DNA of 64,000 nt from Azorinus chamasolen (taxonomy: Eukaryota > Mollusca > Bivalvia > Cardiida > Solecurtidae), in assembly GCA_963576725.1 (NCBI GenBank), contig OY755240.1, forward strand, positions 62,664,003-62,728,002, given 5' to 3'. The position numbers and the translations under genes were made by a program. Of the stretch, positions 53,901-64,000 are shown one piece after another (position 1 is the first letter of the stretch; every line of letters starts with the position of its first letter). The notes under the pieces are model-generated. The model searched no databases, had not been told where the DNA came from, and was given only the letters and a program-made list of their open reading frames with translations.

Positions 53901-54595
53901 ATGACACTCGGGAATAATGGAAGGGGCTACTCAAGAAAGATATTTGTCTCTAAAATTAGGCCTCGTAGATTAGGATTTTTTCTTTTCCGCTGTATTTGAT
54001 TGGCCAGCAAAATTTTATATGCTTTCTCAAAGTACTTTTCATTACATTTTGATAAACAATAGGTTATTTAGTACACAAAATTGGCAAAACAAACATGAAA
54101 AAAGTTTTTCATGGGGAAACGAATATGCTTATTCGTGATGACCCGTGGATTGGAAAGCTAAATTCCCGAAGTGAATGTCTGAAAGGGTATCTGGTGTCTC
54201 CCTCCACCAGTAATTAGCTGGACGTCGCAATATGACTGAAAAACTGTTAAAGAGACGTAATATCTGAAACAAATAAACAAACAATTTTTAATGCATTTTT
54301 TTCATATGAAATACATGTAGTTTGAAAATCATTTTCTGTCTCAATATGACACTGTACATAAAGAACATGTATTGCTAGAATATTACAACTAACGTTGTCA
54401 GGCTATCCGATCCCTGCTGAATTACATCGATGGATAGGGCATATTTTAACAACGCTTAAATACCTATTATAGGGGTTCATAACTACCCCTTTACCGCAAG
54501 CCAGTTAGCAGAGTAGGGTTCTAATTGATAGATGCTAAACCCATATCATGCAGCAATATATGTGCATATTTTAATTCAAAAGGTCTCAGAGACAA
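50950..54595. other. Interior of the inverted-repeat element, non-coding
   Basis: No coding frame of note. The word TCCCGTAAAT or its complement recurs at about 52085, 52455, 53222, 53246 and 53609, forming loose inverted sets. Otherwise it is AT-rich with no recognised families. Confidence 0.5.
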
Positions 54596-54624
54596 ATGTA
54601 TTTTAAATCTAACAGCCTGGATCT

Positions 54625-54800
54625 AGATCAGACGCGGCATTATGCAGCATCTGATTTGGATCCAAAACTGTTTGCAAATAACAGTCAAGACACGACCAGC
54701 AGGATAAGGGTTAGTTGCAATTTATCCTTATCCTGCTGGTGGTCACTTGACCGTTATTTGCAAACAGTTTGGATCCAGATCAGAGGTAGCATAGCATAGA
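54625..54800. repeat. Fold-back element (~170 bp)
   Basis: Arms of about 60 bp: left contains GGATCCAAAACTGTTTGCAA and CCAGCAGGATAAGG, right contains their near complements. The whole could fold into one hairpin with a loop of about 25 bases near 54710. Confidence 0.8.
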
Positions 54801-55583
54801 GCATCTGATGTATGTACAAATCGTATTTAGATCTAAATATTGTTTTGCAGACGGCAATTTAAAAGCAGACGAAAGCACTGGAGGATATGGGTTAATATGA
54901 TGCAATAACTATCAAGCATGGTGGGACCCAACCACAATAAACAATCCAATTAACACCCCATCAAGTCAAAACTAGACCTTTAAACACTACTTTATGATGA
55001 AAATAGAAGAATATTGCCTGAATAAACTTTTCAGAGGTCTTTTCAAATTATTATGCTGGTGAATAAGCAAAAAAACAACTAAAGTGTAATGTGCAATCCC
55101 CAGTACACCAAATTTTGACAATATGCAATACCCAGTACACCTTTTATCAATCCCCAGTACACTAATAGTGACTAACCGACTTTTCGTTTGTGGCCATATT
55201 TTGGTCAAACTTGAACCAATATGACTGAAATTTTCAGTATACATAGTTGAATGATATTCAAAGCGATCGCTCAATTCAGAATGTTATATTTGGATTCCAT
55301 CTTTCAGTAACATAAAAAAGTCTGGGAGATGGTTATGCATTCTTTCGCGAGCACGGCGTTCATTTTGTGATTTTCCCCAACGTTTGCATTGTTTGATTCC
55401 AAATCATGTATATTGCGTGTATAATATGAGTATGGTGAATCTAAAGCACCACCTGTAAATTGCCGAAAAAGAACTAATTAAGAGAAAATACGCATTTACT
55501 TACCCTCGTTGCACTCCTGTTCTCTCCGTTGCGTCAAAATACAGCTCATTTATTAGCAATATCCGGGATACGTTTTCCCCTAG

Positions 55584-55663
55584 TGGCTCCTGTTGTGACA
55601 ATTGCTGCTGCCCTTGGATCTCCTGTGAAGAAGAGGAACAGCGTGAAAGGGAAAATCATACAG
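55584..55663 (+). CDS. OB-fold gene exon, right part
   Basis: It reads APVVTIAAALGSPVKKRNSV then KGKIIQ and ends at a donor CAG|GTAGGA (GT at 55664). KGKIIQ is the first strand of a second OB fold that continues in phase into the exon at 59754 (EEQVRTIST). This phase-0 join over a 4.1-kb intron supports the gene model. Confidence 0.6.
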
Positions 55664-55832
55664 GTAGGATTTTCTCTAAATGACCAACCTATGTTCGTAA
55701 TGCCTATATTTGCTGTTTTTTCATTTCATTTGCATTATTTTAAACCATTACTCCATCTATAGGCAATTTTAGATCCAACCACTTTGAATAAATCTACCCC
55801 CCAAAAAAAGCATGAACTAGAGAAACGGATTT

Positions 55833-56240
55833 TTATGCCCCCATTGACGATAGTCAAGGGGCATATTGTTTTTACCCTGTCTGCTTGTCTGCCTGTTTGT
55901 CCGTTTGTCTGTCAGCAACTTCAACATTCGTCATAACTTTGAGCCAGTACAGATAGAAACTTGATATTTGGCATGCATAGGTATCTCATAAAGCCGCACA
56001 TTTTGAGGGGTGACATGTCAAGGTCATCCTTCAAGGTCAGAGGTCAAATATATGGGTCAAATACCGACTTTAACATTGGCCATAACTTTTGGACCAGTAG
56101 AGATAGAGACGTGATATTTGGCATGCTTGTGTATCTCATGAGGCTGCACATTTTGAGGGGTGACATGTCAAGGTCATCCTTCAAGGTCAGAGGTCAAATA
56201 TATGAGGGGGCATAGTGTTTCACAAACACATCTTGTTTTT
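55833..56240. repeat. Dispersed repeat with duplicated ~127-bp unit, copy 1
   Basis: It begins ATGCCCCCATTGACGATAGTC, followed by a CTGT-rich stretch, then two copies of a unit with GTGACATGTCAAGGTCATCC, and ends GGGGGCATAGTGTTTCACAA. The CCCCC and GGGGG ends are inverted. A second member lies at 57938-58430. I recall such elements in bivalves. Confidence 0.65.
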
Positions 56241-57529
56241 TTAGAATTTTGTAGTTTGAAACCATTGTGATTTGTATAAACATTTATCAAAATGGTTTCA
56301 ACAGGCGACTTATACTGAGGAGTAGAAAGGCATATTTATGGAGGAAAAGGTTAAATAAACCTACATGTTAAATGAATAGCTTATGAGATGTATTTAAATC
56401 ATGTGATCTTACTCTGCTGACATGTTTTGAAGGAAGAAGTCCAGATATCGGTGTCATCATTGGCCTTGTAGTTGTCATGGATAGCTTAAACCTTATCTTT
56501 GGCCTTTATGTAATAAAGAAGTATTTCATATCTGACCAAGGGTCATAACTCTAAGAATAAGACTGTATGACATATTATGCCGATTTACTGCCGTATTAAT
56601 ATACAGATGAGCATTTGTGACTGCATGTCTCTATATAATGCAAAAATTTATAAATACTAAAGTTGATTATGAACAGTTTTGAGGATATTAATTTATTTAA
56701 TATAGAGCATTAACCCTTTCCTACATTATTAGTCATGTAAATTTGATGATGTCATAAATATTAGTTAAATGAATTTGTTATAGGTCTTGCACACATAAAT
56801 GTTTAGTCATGTCATATCTCTATAACACAAGCAAATAGCAGTCCCTGATGAGATGTCACCTGCAGGAGCCGTCTGATCTGGGTCTTTACTGTTTTCAGAG
56901 GCATAGAGAAGCGTATTTGTGGTGTAAAAGTATAAATGGTGTAATAAAAATATTTAACATTAGTAAATCATTTCTGATTATTTATAGGTCTAAGGAATAA
57001 CTTTGTAAACATTGCATCACTAACAGAGCAGTTTATGTTGTGGCATTTTGATTTGCTACTGAAGTATATCCTGCAGGGACTCAATAATATGTAGGACAGG
57101 CTAGATTAAAATCTTACTTGATATGCAATATCCCTGAAAGGTTGCAATTTACTAGTTTTGAGCTGAAAGCTAGTTCAAATTTCAGCTCCAGTTTGATCTA
57201 AATACAGCTTGCGCAGTATTATTTACAACCACAGATGCATATTAGCTTCCAACTTCTGAGGTACACCTTACATTTTCCACACTGCAGCAAATACTCTTCA
57301 GCAGCTAGCCTGCATAGAAAATTGTGCACAGAACTAGTTTAATTATGCATCAATTATTAATTTAGTACATTTTAAAATCCATTCTAATTAAGCAAGCCTG
57401 AGCTACGATATGCTATGGATACGTTGTGATCCTTCGGTGTCAGTTTTGCTGTCAGTTGTGAACATCATTAGTGCCTACACTCTAGTGGCCACAACTTGCT
57501 TACAGTTATATTAAATTGTTATCTCTTAA
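56240..57529. other. Intron sequence with a short palindromic repeat remnant
   Basis: A degraded member of the palindrome family lies at about 56835-56905 (GATGAGATGTCACC...GTCTGATCTGGGTC). No gene was seen. Confidence 0.45.
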
Positions 57530-57765
57530 CTCTTTCCCTCATATAAACATGTTTTCACGCATTTGCAAACAGAGAAGACCCAGATCAGACGGCTCCTAGA
57601 GGAGCCATCTGATGAGGGTCTGCACTGTTTGCTAATAGAATTTGATAGATCTGTTTCTTTGCTTTCTAAAATGTCTACATTGTTCCATCTTCCAAAACTA
57701 TTTTGCCTATGAATATTCAGTAGGTATTGAAATTTGAGAAAAACATAGAACAAGGAGAGGGTTAA
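57530..57765. repeat. Dispersed element with central palindrome, copy 2
   Basis: Best-kept copy: AGACCCAGATCAGACGGCTCC and its near complement meet at 57598, followed by CTGCACTGTTTGCTAATAG and the shared tail. Shorter relatives lie at 58500-58530, 58675-58745, 61712-61760 and 61915-61975. Confidence 0.75.
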
Positions 57766-57937
57766 AGTGCTTGGCACAACAAGTGGGCTCCCTAACCCAT
57801 TCCCCCATAGTCTCAAACCTCTTTGGACAGGTTTTATTAAAAGGAACATTAGCAAAAAGGTTTATTTCAGGATTGTGGTTTTGAATCGATTCTGATAAAC
57901 AAAGCATTTGCCCCTATGGACCAAATGCTCTATTCAT

Positions 57938-58430
57938 TATGCCCCCATTGACGATAGTCAGGGGGCATTATGTTTTGCACATGTCCGTCTGTCTGTCTGT
58001 CTGTCACGCTTTTAGGTGCAGTTGGTTGTCAGTGTTTCAAGTGTTATAAGTCAGTTATTTCTACACTTATACACATGAAACTTCACATACACATCAATTA
58101 CCATCTGTGCTATCATTTGACATCCCACACATGCTGCCCGCAAGCCCAAGGTCGAGTTCAAATAACTTGGAAATTTTACGTGCAGTTGGTTGTCACATTT
58201 ACATGCAGTTTTTTGTCACAGTTTTTTCATTGTCTTATATCTCCCTAACCACTGTACTTATTGCCATGGAATTGCATATACATATTAAACACAATCCATA
58301 CGTTCATTGCACACCCAGTCCATGCTGCCCCCAAGGTCAAAGTCAAATGACTTGGAAGTTTTACGTGCAGCTAGGCAAGCTACACGGGGCATCACTGTGT
58401 CTTACAGACACAATTTTCTAGTTACAATGG
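57938..58430. repeat. Dispersed repeat, copy 2
   Basis: It shares the CCCCCATTGACGATAGTCAG start and CTGTCTGT run with copy 1. The interior has its own ~170-bp duplication (TGCTGCCC...AAGTCAAATGACTTGG). Its end is less clear than in copy 1. Confidence 0.6.
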
Positions 58431-58894
58431 TTTTAAACAATAACTTTTACAAGGGCGTTGATAGGCGTCAATATGAGGGAATGGGTTAAACAGCCCTCTA
58501 ATCAGGGTCTGTTCTGTTGGCCTTCAGATCTCCAATGAACTAACTTATTAATTTACATATGAAAAATCTTAAAACTAATGTCATAGCATATTATAATTCA
58601 TTCTGGGCAGAATCTTGTACCAAATTTCAGAACTGTTACCCTATCTCATAGAACTGCCTTTTAATGCATCTGCGTTTGAACAGAGTAGACCCAGATTAGG
58701 AAGCTCCATAAATAGATGTCTGATCAGAGTTTACACTGTTTGCTTATAACTTCCAGCTCAGGGACGACACTTATGGAATAACCACCAAATAATATGTTCT
58801 GAATAACAGAATGAAAAATTATTTTAAGATTTCTCTATATTGGGAATAATATAAATAATGTAAATAATTCATCATATAGTTTTATTTACATTAT

Positions 58895-58957
58895 TTTTTC
58901 GGCTCTATATGACCATCAGTGTCGATGGGCCGTAAAACACCATTCATTCATTCATTC
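58895..58957 (+). repeat. SINE-like 3' tail
   Basis: GACCATCAGTGTCGATGGGC followed by CGTAAAAC and an ATTC tandem tail. I know this ending from mollusc SINEs. The tRNA-derived head is missing, so this is a remnant. Confidence 0.55.
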
Positions 58958-59500
58958 TATATTGGGAGAAGTCTTGCATGAATATTAAACAGGGAATAAC
59001 TTCTTATTAATACCAGTCAGAGTAAATCCTTGGAATTTGATTGGTCAGTTTGCCAAAAACTGCCGGGGTGTACAGAACAGTATTCAGCGGCTTCCTCTGA
59101 TATTTCAGAATTCAAATTGGACATGTGGCGTTTATTTGTTTTGTTTTTGTTTTTAGCGTTTATTCGAAATTTCATCATCCTTACTCTATTAATTCTGGAC
59201 AGATTACAACCAAATAATCAAAAATAAATGTATAAAATTGTTCCTGATATGTTCCTCACTTTGACACTATCAACTTCTCAGTACAACGTGTAATCGTTTA
59301 AACTCGAATGTTTACGAGTGAAGTTTGACTGATTCTTTCGGAATTACTCTGAGGCGACGTCGTATTTGCTCTGTGATGACATTATGTTTCCCTTGTCATG
59401 TCGTCATAGAATTAGAGATCTAATGTAAGCAAACATAAGAGTTGTTCATTTTTAAATTAGGTTAATCGGATCTTTGACTGGTAATAAATACGTTACACGT

Positions 59501-59618
59501 AATTTGGCAGGGTGTATGGGCTGGTATGACCAGGGTAGATCACGTATTTCCTTCGGCTAACACCTGAGGAAAAACGGGATTTAACTCGGTCAGACCAGCC
59601 CGTACACCCTGCAAAATT
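59501..59618. repeat. Fold-back MITE
   Basis: Arms 59501-59531 and 59588-59618 are nearly complementary (GCAGGGTGTATGGGCTGG against CCAGCCCGTACACCCTGC), with a loop of about 56 bases. Weaker complementarity extends outward. Confidence 0.8.
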
Positions 59619-59753
59619 TCCTTGTAACTAATACTAGCAAGTGAACATGCATGGGCAAGACGTACCTATTGCATCAGTTATTACCATCTGCCGGGTTATA
59701 ACCCTTTGATTTTTCTCTAGCCATACATCATGTATTTTGTCCATGCATTTCAG

Positions 59754-59972
59754 GAAGAGCAGGTCAGAACAATTTCGACCAGGGCGGGCAACAATGTCCA
59801 GTTGAAAAAATTTGTTGTACATGATGGAACTGCACAGGCACAGGTGTCACTCTGGCGCGAGAATACACAAGTTGACTGTCACAAAGATGACTACATAGAA
59901 ATTACAGATGTAACTGTTAATTTCTACCAGAACCAGACATCACTGTCCACAACAGGCACTACGACCATAAAG
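59754..59972 (+). CDS. OB-fold (RPA-like) gene, second OB-fold exon
   Basis: Acceptor GCATTTCAG (AG at 59752-59753) and donor AAAG|GTTTGA (GT at 59973) bound 73 codons, phase 0 on both sides. The sequence RTISTRAGNNVQLKKFVVHD, then DGTAQAQVSLWRE and DDYIEITDVTVNFYQNQTSLS, has the strand pattern of an RPA-type single-stranded DNA-binding OB fold, including the conserved SLW. Following exons are not recognised in the window. A role in DNA replication or repair is inferred from the fold only. Confidence 0.7.
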
Positions 59973-60360
59973 GTTTGATATATTTCTTTGATACATAAAA
60001 AACCCTTAACATCTCTAACATTAGTAGAGCTTTATAACCAAACACCTAACAATATTGCTTTGTAACCCTTATTATGGATATGTATTTATGCAGATATCTA
60101 TGCATACATGTATGTCTGTATGTATGGTATGAACGTTCGTCCTGCATTTTGTCCAGAAAGCCATATCAGAAAGAGGCAGACTTGAAATTTATGGACAGTA
60201 CTTGTGCACCTTGGTATTAACATAGCACCACATCTAACACATGCAGAGTTACAGACCTGGATTTCTGTGGAAAAAATTAGAATTTAAAGTTTTTTCACAC
60301 AAAACTTTAACACTATTACTATTACATTGATATTCGGTGAAATTTACTAAGCTGCATATA

Positions 60361-62312
60361 CAGTAAAATCTCTCTATAATGACCACTAAATTACATCAAG
60401 TATTTTCAGTTAAAGTCAGGTGGATGCTTAAAGCAAGGTTCAAGACCTGTTTACTGCTACATTTTGGCTGTAGTTTCTACGTTTTGGCATGGAAAACTAC
60501 GCACTACGATTTAAGAACGAAATTGCTACGGATCTGTTCAAGTTGGGATATTTCCTCTCTTTTTGCACTTTTCCGATATTGAAGTACCTTTCCGCTCAGT
60601 AAATGTTATTTGAACACTCTATCATTAATCAATTTATTGTGAAAATGTCGGCAAATAATCTTTTTGGCATTAAAAAGCGTCCTGGGTTACCTGTGACGTA
60701 AATATAGGATGTAGTTAATATTATCCAATCAGCGAGCAGCTTTCCCGTTTCTCCTTATGGGATGCTGCAAAGCACATGGCGACTAACAGCGGCGGAAAAA
60801 ATTGAACCATCAGTGTTTCAATAAAATAATGATATTATAGGATGCATTCGATGAACATAATCATGCCAGAAAGTGTAATCAAGATTGGATTTAGCAGTAT
60901 TCATGGATCAGAGAGTGTAAGGATAATAAGTACAAAGCACTCTGCTCGCTATGTAAGAAAGCCATTGAAAGTGACAGTTGTGTAAAATTGGTGAACTCGG
61001 TCGCAGTAAGTCACACGCGAAAGGTCAGCGATTCCAAAAATACCAGGAACAGATTAAGTCAATAACTGGTATGGCAAACTTTTTTTTCAAGTTACCCCAA
61101 TTCCCAAATAGATTTCTTCTCTGCCGATTGCAGAAATGACTATACCCCACCCACCTCCAGCCTGATGTTGAATTCTGCATCATGCATGCGAGCCATGTCG
61201 CTCAATGTCAAGTTTTGCCCTAACGAACAATCTATTGATATGCTTGATAGCAGAACTTTTATGGACAATTCAAACCATAGTTTCTCATTATTTCTATAAA
61301 GCAAATGAAAATCTATTTCAAAACTGTTCAAGATGATGTTTCCCGACTGTCAGATTGCCGAGATTATTTCTTGTGGAGAGAGAATGACGTCGTGCATGTG
61401 TTGCTTTGGTCAAAGACCTATGATAACAGTGTTATAGCAGAACATATTGCTATTCAAACTATGTTGTTAGTTCTACAGGACATTATAAGCTACTTTGTTC
61501 AAGTTTGCTGTACTTTTTTATGAGTCTGATAAGACTGAAAAACCTTAAAGTAAGCTCACTGATCTTGTTGGACCTTAAATTTGGGGGATATGGCCTTAAA
61601 AAGCCCAGAAGTATTTGCTTAAGATTTCTGCATGAACCATATTTTTGTTTGATTAGTATATAATGCATAAACATTTGCTTGATAAATACACCATTTTACA
61701 CTTTCTTGAAATAAGAGTAGATACAGATCAGACAACTACTGTTTGCTAGATGCCTGATGTATGATAATAAATGCAACATATTGATTCTGCACTGACAAAT
61801 TCCCTGTTTCTTAAATGAATATTCATCAAGCAAATGATTCAACTTTCAAGTTATATCACTTGAGAATTTACTTGTCACATAATAACTACATGTTGATATA
61901 GCAGTGTATTTCCACTGGACCCAGATCAGATAGGTTTCTCAGGAACTGAACTGATCAGGATCAGCACTACTTGCTATGGATCATATTTATCTTTCTGAAG
62001 TGTCTAACTATCTGTATTCTTCTTTTGAATATATATATACTTAAGCAGGAGGATAAGTATAAACAAATTAGCAGAACAAGAGATAATTGAAAAGTCTACG
62101 CGTGTTTTAATGAGGCAAACTATGTAAAACTTTAAAACTACTGATGGACATCCAAAAACTACTGACAGTCCCTTTGAAAACTACTGATACAGCATACAAG
62201 GGGTAAACAGGTCTGAGGTTCTGTTTTACTTCCACCTTGTTTTAAGCAACCACCTGTCCATAACACCTACTAATTAACATAATTCAGTGGTCATTATAGA
62301 GAGGTTTTACTG
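60361..62312. mobile_element. Pogo/Tc1-like DNA transposon, non-autonomous, 1952 bp
   Basis: TIRs begin CAGTAAAATCTCTCTATAAT (left) and mirror this as GAGGTTTTACTG (right), with a weaker match extending about 90 bp (GGTGG, GCTTAAA, CAAGGT). TA lies on both sides (60359-60360 and 62313-62314). No DDE transposase frame was found inside; a zinc-finger remnant is present. Confidence 0.7.
60871..61040 (+). pseudogene. Zinc-finger remnant inside the pogo-like element
   Basis: The frame reads KCNQDWI, a TAG stop at 60892-60894, then QYSWIRECKDNKYKALCSLC and KKAIE, with the C-x2-C and a later His like fingers found at the N-termini of transposase-derived proteins. The usual second His of the finger (SHAxGxxH) is degraded. 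The rest of the parent protein is absent. Confidence 0.4.
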
Positions 62313-62444
62313 TACCTTTTTTGCACTTGTGTTTTTCAATCCAACTACATGTAACATACAGAGTTATGAGATAAAAATTGTGACAAATGAAAAAAAATAG
62401 GATTGTGAGGTAATGTTGGGACCATTAGTGCTAGACAGTTACAA

Positions 62445-63096
62445 TCTTTTGAATTTATTGATCAGCATGCACATTTGTGCACCTTTGCATTTTCACCTAT
62501 CTGCGGTGAACGTTTACGGAGTTACGGGACTAGTTTAAATGCAATTTGTCGTGTTACATATTTTCATGCTCAGCCAATGTAATATTCTCAATAATCAATT
62601 TAACCGTGCATCAATTATTTGAAATTGTATTCCGTCTGATCTCAATTTCCTGTAGTCATATAATTGACATTTCATATAATAACCCTTTCCCTCAAATCTG
62701 TATCTTCCGACACTCTGTAAAAGCCACTGATTGAACTAGTTATGATAGATAAACATAATAAATCATTACTGCTACATTCTTTGAAATTTAATGATCAGCA
62801 TGCACACTGCACCTTTGTATTTTCTTGCAATCACAGTCAACATTAACAGAGTTATGCGCCTAGATTGCCTAGTTTGTATTCAATTGGTGATTTTACATAT
62901 TTTCATGCTCCACCAAAAGTACATGTAGTATTCTAAATGATCATTTCAACTAGCATCAAGCATGGATTACCTGGAATTGTATTCTGCCTGGTTTATTGAT
63001 ATTTCCTGTAATCAAATAATTGAAAATTCATATAATAATTCATTCCCTCAAAACTGTCCCTTCTCATACTCTGTAAAAGCCACTTTTGAACCTATA
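62445..63096. repeat. Diverged direct duplication of ~300 bp
   Basis: Units at about 62445-62735 and 62778-63096 share TGATCAGCATGCACA, ACATATTTTCATGCTC and CTCTGTAAAAGCCACT in the same order, with many substitutions and small indels. Non-coding. Confidence 0.7.
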
Positions 63097-63339
63097 ATGA
63101 TAAATAAAGCATTTGCTAAAAGTACCAATCAAATGCTCTGTTATCAGAAGGGTTTCAAAACTAGACAATTCTTATACTTTCATATTTGCTAGTAATAAAT
63201 AATACTCCCAACAAGTAATATTGTGTGAGGATTATAGAAATACAAAGACAGCCAATCCAGCGTCCGCGTTGTCGTCATAGTCTTCGTCCGAAATCTTAAC
63301 ATTTACCTTAACTTCTTGAATTTCTCATTTACAACCTTC

Positions 63340-63490
63340 ATTTTGGTATACGTGTTCATCTTGACAAGGCCTATCCACACATATGAAAATGAGCATTGGC
63401 ACCCGCTTGCGGTGGTCTTGTTGGTATGCATGTTCATCTTGACAATGATGACAGACGAGCGTTGGCACCCGCTTGCGGTGCTCTTGTCCT
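63340..63490. repeat. Tandem ~75-bp repeat with GGCACCCGCTTGCGGTG
   Basis: Two units, each with GTTCATCTTGACAA followed by TTGGCACCCGCTTGCGGTG and CTTGT. Relatives of this word are familiar to me from bivalve genomes. Confidence 0.65.
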
Positions 63491-63499
63491 CTTTCATAT

Positions 63500-64000
63500 A
63501 TTCTTCCTTGGCCAATATCTCCCTATTCTACTATGAATTAGATTGACTTTCATGTGTACAAAAATGCCATGAACAAGGTTTATAACTCTGCCTTCACTAT
63601 TTTAGTTATGTCCCTTTCTCATACATGGTGCAAATCGATTTCAGCTCATCTGTTTCAAACAAAAGTCAAGCTATAGTTCACTGAATTTTTGGCATTGTCA
63701 TTGATGTCGTCTTGCATAAATTTTAGTGTAGCTCATTACTCGAAAAGTATAAGAGGTATCAACATGAAACTTCATAGCTAAGTGGATTTCTTTAGGGGGA
63801 AGGCCACTACATCAGAACCGTAACTCTTTATTGAACAATTTTGGAGATATGACCTTTATTTGATTTATTAATTACAAAAGAATCAATTTAGCTGGACAAG
63901 CACCAAATCACGAGCGTTGGTGCTGCAAGTGTATTAAGCCTACAAGTTGCAGTGGTTTGTACTAATCCCTAGATCTGGTTATCAACTATAAATATGCCCA
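63500..64000. other. Stretch without recognised gene
   Basis: Non-coding by inspection. A word similar to the preceding repeat (GAGCGTTGGTGCTGCAAGTG, about 63911) suggests further dispersed-repeat remnants. Confidence 0.4.

Larger units (their letters stand above)
50476..55580. mobile_element. 5.1-kb element with ~490-bp inverted repeats, possible transposon-born intron
   Basis: Left arm 50476 to about 50950 and right arm about 55091 to 55580 are inverted copies, about 90% alike by eye. They share GGGGAAACGTATCC at the tip, AGAGAACAGG, GCGATCGC and repeats of GTGTACTGGG. Flanks are CAGT (left) and TAGT (right), a possible imperfect 4-bp duplication. No transposase is inside. The tips supply a donor (AAAC|GTATCC, 50483) and an acceptor (TTTTCCCCTAG, AG at 55582-55583) that keep the coding frame of the split exon. 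Confidence 0.65.

Noticed and set aside
55961..56215. 84-aa plus-strand frame with internal duplication
   Set aside because: The duplication is that of the dispersed DNA repeat; no protein family recognised.

Overview
The window reads as nuclear DNA of a bivalve mollusc, most likely a clam. It is AT-rich and has long introns with GT/AG splice sites. It carries several invertebrate mobile-element families and a SINE-like tail of a type I know from molluscs. Its Penelope-like (Naiad-type) retroelement has in-frame TGA codons at conserved cysteine positions, a trait published for clam and spider Naiads. The species call is inference. Most of the window is mobile DNA, and only one host-like gene is visible.

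Region 1 (1-27267) is a tandem array of a 4150-bp unit: a partial unit at the left edge, five full 4150-bp units, and a last unit cut at its right end. Each unit encodes a 632-aa Mutator-like DDE transposase (plus strand). Converging on it, with the stop codons a few bases apart, is a 147-aa His-Cys-box (I-PpoI-like) His-Me finger nuclease (minus strand). All fourteen reading frames are open (the first starts outside the window) and nearly identical. All units but the first also carry a 665-bp MITE flanked by TTAA, and the array ends exactly at a diverged copy of that MITE.

Region 2 (27268-43600) holds a 5'-truncated Naiad fragment interrupted by a 13.4-kb Polinton/Maverick (adintovirus-like) element with terminal inverted repeats and a 5-bp target duplication (CAGTA). 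The Polinton carries a major capsid protein, an A32/FtsK-like ATPase, an integrase, a protein-primed DNA polymerase B, two fibre-like paralogues and several small conserved Polinton proteins. Most are broken by homopolymer frameshifts and point stops, but two or three small genes remain open. Nearly every start codon sits in a TTAAAAATG-like context, which suggests one virus-like promoter signature.

Region 3 (44.1-60 kb) is a host-like gene for an OB-fold (replication protein A-like) protein: an untranslated first exon, an OB-fold coding exon, and a second OB-fold exon. The first coding exon is interrupted twice. A 3.5-kb Naiad on the minus strand (N-terminal GIY-YIG, then RT, with four in-frame TGA codons and one frameshift) lies inside it. 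A 5.1-kb element with ~490-bp inverted repeats also lies inside it, and its ends coincide with frame-preserving GT and AG splice sites, so it may be a transposon-born intron.

Region 4 (60-64 kb) holds a pogo/Tc1-like element with TA target sites and a zinc-finger remnant, plus short dispersed and tandem repeats. No rRNA, convincing tRNA or CRISPR array was found.
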